A DNA stretch of 9,703 bases, taken from NCBI RefSeq assembly GCF_938017615.1, contig NZ_CALIJA010000028.1, positions 1 to 9,703 of the forward strand. The letters run 5' to 3'. Positions 6,154-9,703 of this stretch are shown here, one piece after another. Under the pieces are notes generated by a model. That model saw only the letters and a program-made list of their open reading frames with translations. It made no database searches and was not told the DNA's origin. Origin of the DNA: an uncultured Campylobacter sp. GTDB lineage: Bacteria; Campylobacterota; Campylobacteria; Campylobacterales; Campylobacteraceae. Each line of letters starts with the position of its first letter. The first letter of the stretch is position 1. The position numbers and the translations under genes were made by a program.

Positions 6154-6726
6154 CTAATGCTCGTGATGGTGCCCGCCGCAGCACTCGTGGTCTTTTCCGT
6201 GATCGTGACCTCCGCAGCACTCGTGTCCCTCGTGATGATGGTTATGTCCGCAACCGCAGCTGTGCGCACCCTCCGGCTGCCCGGTAAGAATTTCGTCCGC
6301 CGTCGCTTCGCGGTTCTCGACGATTTTTACGTTAAATTCCAGCTCCTTGCCCGCGAATGGATGGTTAAAGTCGATGGTGACATCCTGCTCGCCGATAGCT
6401 TTAACGCTCACGCGGGTAGTCGCGCCGTCCTCCGCCTGACCGAAAAGCTCCATACCGACGACCAGATCGATGCCCGCAAACTGCTCTTTAGGCAGGATCT
6501 GCACGGCGTCTTCTCTATACTCGCCGACCCCGTCGCTCGGGCTTATGCGAACCGTTTTGCTCTCTCCCGCTTGCAGATTTAAAATTTCATCTTCCAGCTT
6601 TTGGATGATTTGATCTTTGCCGCTAAGAAAAGCAATCGGGTCGGAGTTTAAATTTGACTCTAAAATTTCACCGGTTTTGCCGTCTTTTAGCTCATAATGC
6701 ATCTTTATAACTCGGTTGTTAGCCAT
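6154..6726 (-). CDS. slyD: FKBP-type peptidyl-prolyl isomerase SlyD with His/Cys metal-binding tail
   Basis: This encodes 190 residues. SlyD is a cytoplasmic prolyl isomerase and chaperone that binds nickel through a His/Cys-rich tail and in E. coli feeds [NiFe]-hydrogenase maturation. The FKBP domain splits as usual: residues 1-70 (NRVIKMHYELKDGKTGEIL, then PIAFLSG), the insert-in-flap domain (about 71-120), and the return strand NHPFAGKELEFNVKI (121-135). From His155 on, the tail holds 13 His and 6 Cys in 36 residues, including CGCGHNHHH and a 12-residue unit repeated twice, each with HECCGGH (168-174 and 180-186). The start is firm: AGGAG lies 6 bases before the ATG. It follows cpoB by 49 bases with no convincing promoter between. 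A link to nickel supply for hydrogenase or urease is inference. Confidence 0.95.
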   Translation of the reverse strand: MANNRVIKMHYELKDGKTGEILESNLNSDPIAFLSGKDQIIQKLEDEILNLQAGESKTVRISPSDGVGEYREDAVQILPKEQFAGIDLVVGMELFGQAEDGATTRVSVKAIGEQDVTIDFNHPFAGKELEFNVKIVENREATADEILTGQPEGAHSCGCGHNHHHEGHECCGGHDHGKDHECCGGHHHEH

Positions 6727-6775
6727 AGTTTTCTCCTGTTTAGAATTTTATTTTGAGTTTGTATTTAAATTTAGG

Positions 6776-7594
6776 TTATCTAGTGGGCGCGGCTTTGGCT
6801 TCTTTGGAGTCCGGATATGAAGCCTTTAACGCTTTGTAGAATTTATTTGCGCTGTCTTTATCGCCGATCTTATCGAAGCTGATCGCGGTGTGATAGAGGA
6901 GTTTTGGGGTGTAGTCTTGGCTCTCGTTGTGCGAGATGCTCTTTTTATAATAGTTTATCGCTTCTGCGTATGAGCCGGAGAAATATGAAATTTCGCCCAG
7001 CATGTAATTTGCCTTAGCGGGCTTGTAATTTTTAGATAATAAATAATTGTAGCGCTCTTTTGCGCCTGAATAGTCTTTTTTAGCATATAAGGCATCGGCC
7101 TCTTTCAATACCGAAGCCTGATCTTTTGATTTAAAATCGGAGTCTGATTTTGTACTAGCGGGGGTTGAGGCAGCACCTGCGTCTAATTCAGCGTTTTTTT
7201 TTACGCTATCGCCGCTGCCTAATTTTTTATTGATTTCAGCGATTTGGGCTTTTATAGTTGCGATATCTCGTTTCATCTGATCTAGCTCGCTGTTGCCTTG
7301 GCTTTTGCCCGTAGCGCGAATTTCTAGATCTGCCACCCTATTTTCCAGGTTCGAAATTTTAGAATTTGTTCCTTCAAGGACGCTTCGCAAACCTTCGACA
7401 CTCTCGCGTGTATTATCTACACTAGTTTGCATCTCGCTTATACGCTTGCGGTTATCGCGTAATACTTGTTCGTTTTCGGTTAGTCCATAAGAGCTACCTG
7501 AATCAATATTGCCAGCATCAAATGCAGAAGTTTCTGCATTTAAAAAAGTGGCAGCTCCCAAAAGAGCCGCCACCGTGAAATTTTTAAATTTCAA
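6776..7594 (-). CDS. cpoB: Tol-Pal system coordinator CpoB (YbgF), periplasmic TPR protein
   Basis: I place the start at a TTG at 7594, one base after the pal stop, giving 272 residues. A GGA lies 7 bases upstream, and the protein then begins with a regular signal peptide (LKFKNFTVAALLGAATFLNA, cleavage after Ala20). An alternative TTG at 7606 overlaps pal by 11 bases, adds MDSN and has no ribosome binding site. After a short linker there is a long polar coiled coil (about 42-127: heptads such as VEGLRSVLEGTNSKISNLEN and IATIKAQIAEINKKL), as in the trimerisation region of YbgF. A Ser/Thr/Ala-rich linker follows, then about three TPR units (161-262; motifs ALYAKKDYSGAKERY, YMLGEISYFSGSYAEAI and ISFDKIGDKDSANKFY). 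CpoB links the Tol machine to peptidoglycan synthesis in E. coli. Position between pal and slyD matches Cj0114 (recalled). Confidence 0.92.
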   Translation of the reverse strand: MKFKNFTVAALLGAATFLNAETSAFDAGNIDSGSSYGLTENEQVLRDNRKRISEMQTSVDNTRESVEGLRSVLEGTNSKISNLENRVADLEIRATGKSQGNSELDQMKRDIATIKAQIAEINKKLGSGDSVKKNAELDAGAASTPASTKSDSDFKSKDQASVLKEADALYAKKDYSGAKERYNYLLSKNYKPAKANYMLGEISYFSGSYAEAINYYKKSISHNESQDYTPKLLYHTAISFDKIGDKDSANKFYKALKASYPDSKEAKAAPTR

Positions 7595-7595
7595 A

Positions 7596-8069
7596 TTAGA
7601 ATCCAACTTTGAATTCGTCGCGTCTGTTTTGAGCGTCGCACTCTTTAGAATGCTCTGTGCAAGCCATATTGCTCTCGCCGTAGCTTACTACGGAAATTCT
7701 GCTCTCATTTACGCCTTGAGCAACCAATGCGTCTTTAGCTGCAGTAGCTCTCTTTAGACCAAGAGCATAGTTGTACTCATCAGAACCCCACTCATCGCAG
7801 TTACCCTCAACTTTGACGGTTAGAGACTCTGCGCCTGCTTGGTTGAATAAAGCTGCGTTATTATTGATTGTGCCTTGCTGATCGGCTCTAATATTAAATT
7901 TATCAAAGTCGAAATAAACAGTACCAACTTCACTTTGGATCTGAGATGCCAAAGCAGCTAGTCTATCTGCATTACTTGTGCTTGTAGTATCGGCCTCTGG
8001 GGTCTTTTTAGAACAACCGCTCAATAATAGAGCAGCAACTGCTATCGAAGATAAAACTAAATGTTTCAT
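7596..8069 (-). CDS. pal: Peptidoglycan-associated outer-membrane lipoprotein Pal
   Basis: This encodes 157 residues. Pal anchors the outer membrane to peptidoglycan and is the partner of TolB and TolA (Omp18 in C. jejuni). The signal peptide ends in lipobox LLSGC with Cys19 lipidated and Ser at +2, fitting outer-membrane sorting. A Thr/Ser-rich linker leads to an OmpA-like domain (about 50-157): VYFDFDKFNI (51-60), VEGNCDEWGSDEYNYALGLKRA (87-108) with the residues that bind diaminopimelate peptides, SYGE (129-132) and NRRDEF (148-153). Cys137 and Cys144 flank a short loop and are probably a disulfide typical of Campylobacterota Pal; Cys91 sits where many Pal proteins have His. The start has AAAGGAT about 6 bases upstream. 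An extended -10 promoter lies in the 55-base gap after tolB. The stop is directly next to the cpoB start. Confidence 0.95.
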   Translation of the reverse strand: MKHLVLSSIAVAALLLSGCSKKTPEADTTSTSNADRLAALASQIQSEVGTVYFDFDKFNIRADQQGTINNNAALFNQAGAESLTVKVEGNCDEWGSDEYNYALGLKRATAAKDALVAQGVNESRISVVSYGESNMACTEHSKECDAQNRRDEFKVGF

Positions 8070-8098
8070 TTTCTATCCTTTCAAAAAAAATTGAAGTC

Positions 8099-8107
8099 AT
8101 TATATCA
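8099..8107 (-). promoter_or_regulatory. Extended -10 promoter upstream of pal
   Basis: In the 55-base gap between tolB and pal, the minus strand reads CTCGTGATATAATGAC, containing TGATATAAT, an exact TGn-TATAAT extended -10. The TATAAT (8099-8104) lies 29 bases before the pal ATG, preceded by an A/T-rich run (AATATTAAAAAATC), as is usual for Campylobacter sigma-70 promoters, and followed by a T-rich leader with the AAAGGAT ribosome binding site. It would allow pal, and possibly cpoB to ttcA, to be expressed apart from tolA-tolB. Confidence 0.7.
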
Positions 8108-8124
8108 CGAGATTTTTTAATATT

Positions 8125-9372
8125 TTACCAATCAACCGATTGAATTTTACCCACTCTTAACGGAAATTGGAAACTTTTATTCTCGTTAACCCTGATAATA
8201 CCTACCGAGCTTCCGCTGCCGTCTTGCTTGATAAACATAATGCTGCCGCCATCGCTAGAAAATCTAGGAAACATATTTTTGCCGCTAGCCGTTAACTGGC
8301 GAATCATATCGGTTTGAGTAGAGATTAAATATATATTAAATCCGCCCCCGCCGTCGCGACTAGAGTAAGTAACATAATTGCCATTTGTGCTAATGGAATT
8401 GTTATTTTTGCCGTGATAGACGAGCTGCTGAACGTTGCCGCCGTTTATGCTAGTGGCAAATACGTTCGGATAGCCCAGACGATCGCTCACAAAAGCCACG
8501 CGCGAATCGCCGTCAATAAAATTTCCATTTACATCAATGCCCGCATAATCAGTAATTTGCTTAGCGCTACCCGAAGCTATATCATATAAATAAATATCGG
8601 GTTGATCTTTAGGCGCATTGGTAATTAGAAGCTTTCTGCCGTCGGCACTTACATCCGAAGCTATTGTCATGCCGTGACCGGTAAAAATTTTACTCTTGCT
8701 GCCGTTGGATAGATTAAATTTATAGATAGCGGGCGTATTTTTATTGACATAGTAGGTATAATAAAATTCGTTCTGCGCTGCGCTTGCCCATTTAGGGAAG
8801 ATATTTAATCCGCCGCGAAGCACAACCTGCTGGTAAGTAAGCGTATAGTCAGCCACCATGATCTCGCTCTCACGCGTCGAAGTGTAGCGAGAGAGCAAAA
8901 TCATCTCCTTCATCCAATCGACGTTTGAGTACCCTAGCTGCTTGACGATCTCAGATACCGCCATGTGTGCCAAAAACGGATACTTTTCGGCATTTGAAAG
9001 CGTAAAGCTCTTCTCGTACATCACCCTGCCGCTGTTCGCTTCAAGTACTTTGGCTTTTAGGCTCATCGGCGAGCTTTTATCACTTACCGCGTAGCGCACG
9101 ATCAGAGCGGCACCGCTAGAGCCTAGATTATCGGAAGCGCCCGCATCATAGCTGCTTTGTAGATACTCGTCGCTGACTTCAAAAGTCGCACCGACCTTTA
9201 GATCACCCACCATAAGTTTAAAGAATTTGTTGCCAAATTCTGAATTTGCAAGGTTCGATGCATCCTGAACAACGATTTTAGGTAGATTTACCCCTTCGTT
9301 TACGATAGACATAGTCGCATCTGCCGCGAAAATGCTACTACAAAATGCAAGAATCAAAAGTAGTTTCTTCAT
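8125..9372 (-). CDS. tolB: Tol-Pal system periplasmic beta-propeller protein TolB
   Basis: This encodes 415 residues, close to the usual 400-430. TolB is a periplasmic protein that binds Pal and the TolA/TolR side in cell-envelope constriction and outer-membrane maintenance. A signal peptide (MKKLLLILAFCSSIFA, cleavage before ADA) is followed by an alpha/beta N-terminal domain (about 20-150; IVRYAV, LKAKVLEANSGRVMYEKSF, FLAHMAVSEIVKQLG) and a propeller. The blades carry PD40-type repeats: about 192-229, 239-274 (SADGRKLLITN, then DIYLYDIASGSAKQIT), 281-318 (VAFVSDRLGYPNVFATSINGG), 323-361 (YVTYSSRDGGGGFNIYLI) and 366-398 (FPRFSSDGGSIMFI). The start is supported by AAGGAG before the ATG. It lies 15 bases after the upstream TolA/TonB-like gene, so the two form one transcript. 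No oddities seen. Confidence 0.95.
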   Translation of the reverse strand: MKKLLLILAFCSSIFAADATMSIVNEGVNLPKIVVQDASNLANSEFGNKFFKLMVGDLKVGATFEVSDEYLQSSYDAGASDNLGSSGAALIVRYAVSDKSSPMSLKAKVLEANSGRVMYEKSFTLSNAEKYPFLAHMAVSEIVKQLGYSNVDWMKEMILLSRYTSTRESEIMVADYTLTYQQVVLRGGLNIFPKWASAAQNEFYYTYYVNKNTPAIYKFNLSNGSKSKIFTGHGMTIASDVSADGRKLLITNAPKDQPDIYLYDIASGSAKQITDYAGIDVNGNFIDGDSRVAFVSDRLGYPNVFATSINGGNVQQLVYHGKNNNSISTNGNYVTYSSRDGGGGFNIYLISTQTDMIRQLTASGKNMFPRFSSDGGSIMFIKQDGSGSSVGIIRVNENKSFQFPLRVGKIQSVDW

Positions 9373-9387
9373 CTTTTCTCCTTAAAT

Positions 9388-9703
9388 TTAATTTGCCACG
9401 TCGGATAATACCATTTCAAATGTGTGAGATTTATTATCCGGTGATTTTGGAAAGCTTCGCTTAGGAAGCTCATCTAAAAATTTCCTTAGCTTTTGGTTAA
9501 ATTCTGTGCTACGCCCAAGCTCTAAAATTTGATAATTTAAAACTCGTCCATTGTTGCTAAATTCTATGCGGACTCTAGCCTCATCGGAAATACCTGCTTG
9601 ATACTTCGTCCATAGAGCTTGCAATTTCGACGCCATCTGCGAAAAATAAGCATCTAGCTCCTTTGAAATTTGAATTTTACCAGGTTTTTGCGAAACGGAA
9701 TTT
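9388..9703 (-). CDS. tolA: TolA/TonB C-terminal domain protein, N-terminus outside window
   Basis: The C-terminal 105 residues or so are visible. An ATG at 9636 could give an 82-residue protein, but the frame is open without a stop to the right edge (9637-9703, reading VSQKPGKIQISKELDAYFSQ into MASKL), so I take it as a partial gene. The sequence fits a TonB/TolA C-terminal domain: a helix (LQALWTKYQAG), then ARVRIEFSNNGRVLNYQILELGRSTEFNQKL, a helix (RKFLDELPKRSFPKSP) and a closing strand HTFEMVLSDVAN. This layout (strand, helix, P-x-x-F-P-x-x-P, strand) is the family signature. The missing part should contain an N-terminal membrane helix and a linker. In the conserved Campylobacter order this is the TonB-like gene between exbD and tolB, acting as TolA; the name is by context. 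It ends 15 bases before tolB. Confidence 0.85.
   Translation of the reverse strand, partial: NSVSQKPGKIQISKELDAYFSQMASKLQALWTKYQAGISDEARVRIEFSNNGRVLNYQILELGRSTEFNQKLRKFLDELPKRSFPKSPDNKSHTFEMVLSDVAN

Noticed and set aside
6106..6582. Plus-strand open frame of 158 codons opposite slyD
   Set aside because: It is an antisense shadow; its Val/Ala/Met-rich start is the complement of the His/Cys tail codons, not a real membrane protein.
1..9703. A novel defence or mobile system
   Set aside because: Apart from the unrecognised lipoprotein cassette, all genes belong to known families in a conserved order. No nuclease, integrase, reverse transcriptase, toxin-antitoxin or phage feature is visible.

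Overview
The window reads as chromosomal DNA of a Campylobacter species or close relative in the Campylobacterota. The main evidence is the gene order on the minus strand, read right to left: TolA/TonB-type protein, tolB, pal, cpoB (ybgF), slyD, fabD, mtnN (pfs), ttcA-like. From memory this matches the run in C. jejuni from tolB (Cj0112) to Cj0118. The many AAATTTTAAAATTT-like tracts and the TATAAT-type promoters without a clear -35 box also fit. The fairly GC-rich core genes point to one of the mid-GC species (C. gracilis, C. rectus, C. showae or similar) rather than C. jejuni. The species is inference.

Layout. (1) 1-1154, plus strand: an AT-rich three-gene cassette. It holds the 3' end of a membrane-anchored protein with a possible PH-like domain, then two tandem paralogous small lipoproteins that I do not recognise. 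A perfect 11-bp stem at 1156-1183 ends the segment. (2) 1209-2675, minus strand: one aldehyde dehydrogenase gene with its own promoter and terminator. (3) About 2714-3758: roughly 1 kb with no credible gene. It carries five full copies of a 14-bp palindrome (a sixth overlaps the ttcA stop) and a diverged ~125-170 bp direct repeat. (4) 3759-9703, minus strand: the Tol-Pal/housekeeping operon, whose genes are tightly packed or overlapping.

How the genes work together. TolA/TonB-like protein, TolB, Pal and CpoB form the periplasmic and outer-membrane part of the Tol-Pal envelope machine; ExbB/ExbD-type motor genes would be expected just right of the window. SlyD is a prolyl isomerase and metal-binding chaperone. 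FabD loads malonyl groups onto acyl carrier protein for fatty acid synthesis. MtnN recycles methylthioadenosine and S-adenosylhomocysteine, and in this lineage probably acts in futalosine-route menaquinone synthesis. The TtcA-like protein thiolates tRNA. An extended -10 promoter upstream of pal suggests the pal-to-ttcA part can be transcribed without tolB.

I see no CRISPR array, transposase, integrase, phage gene, tRNA or rRNA, and no convincing new multi-gene system. The least explained parts are the left lipoprotein cassette and the repeat-rich gene-free kilobase.
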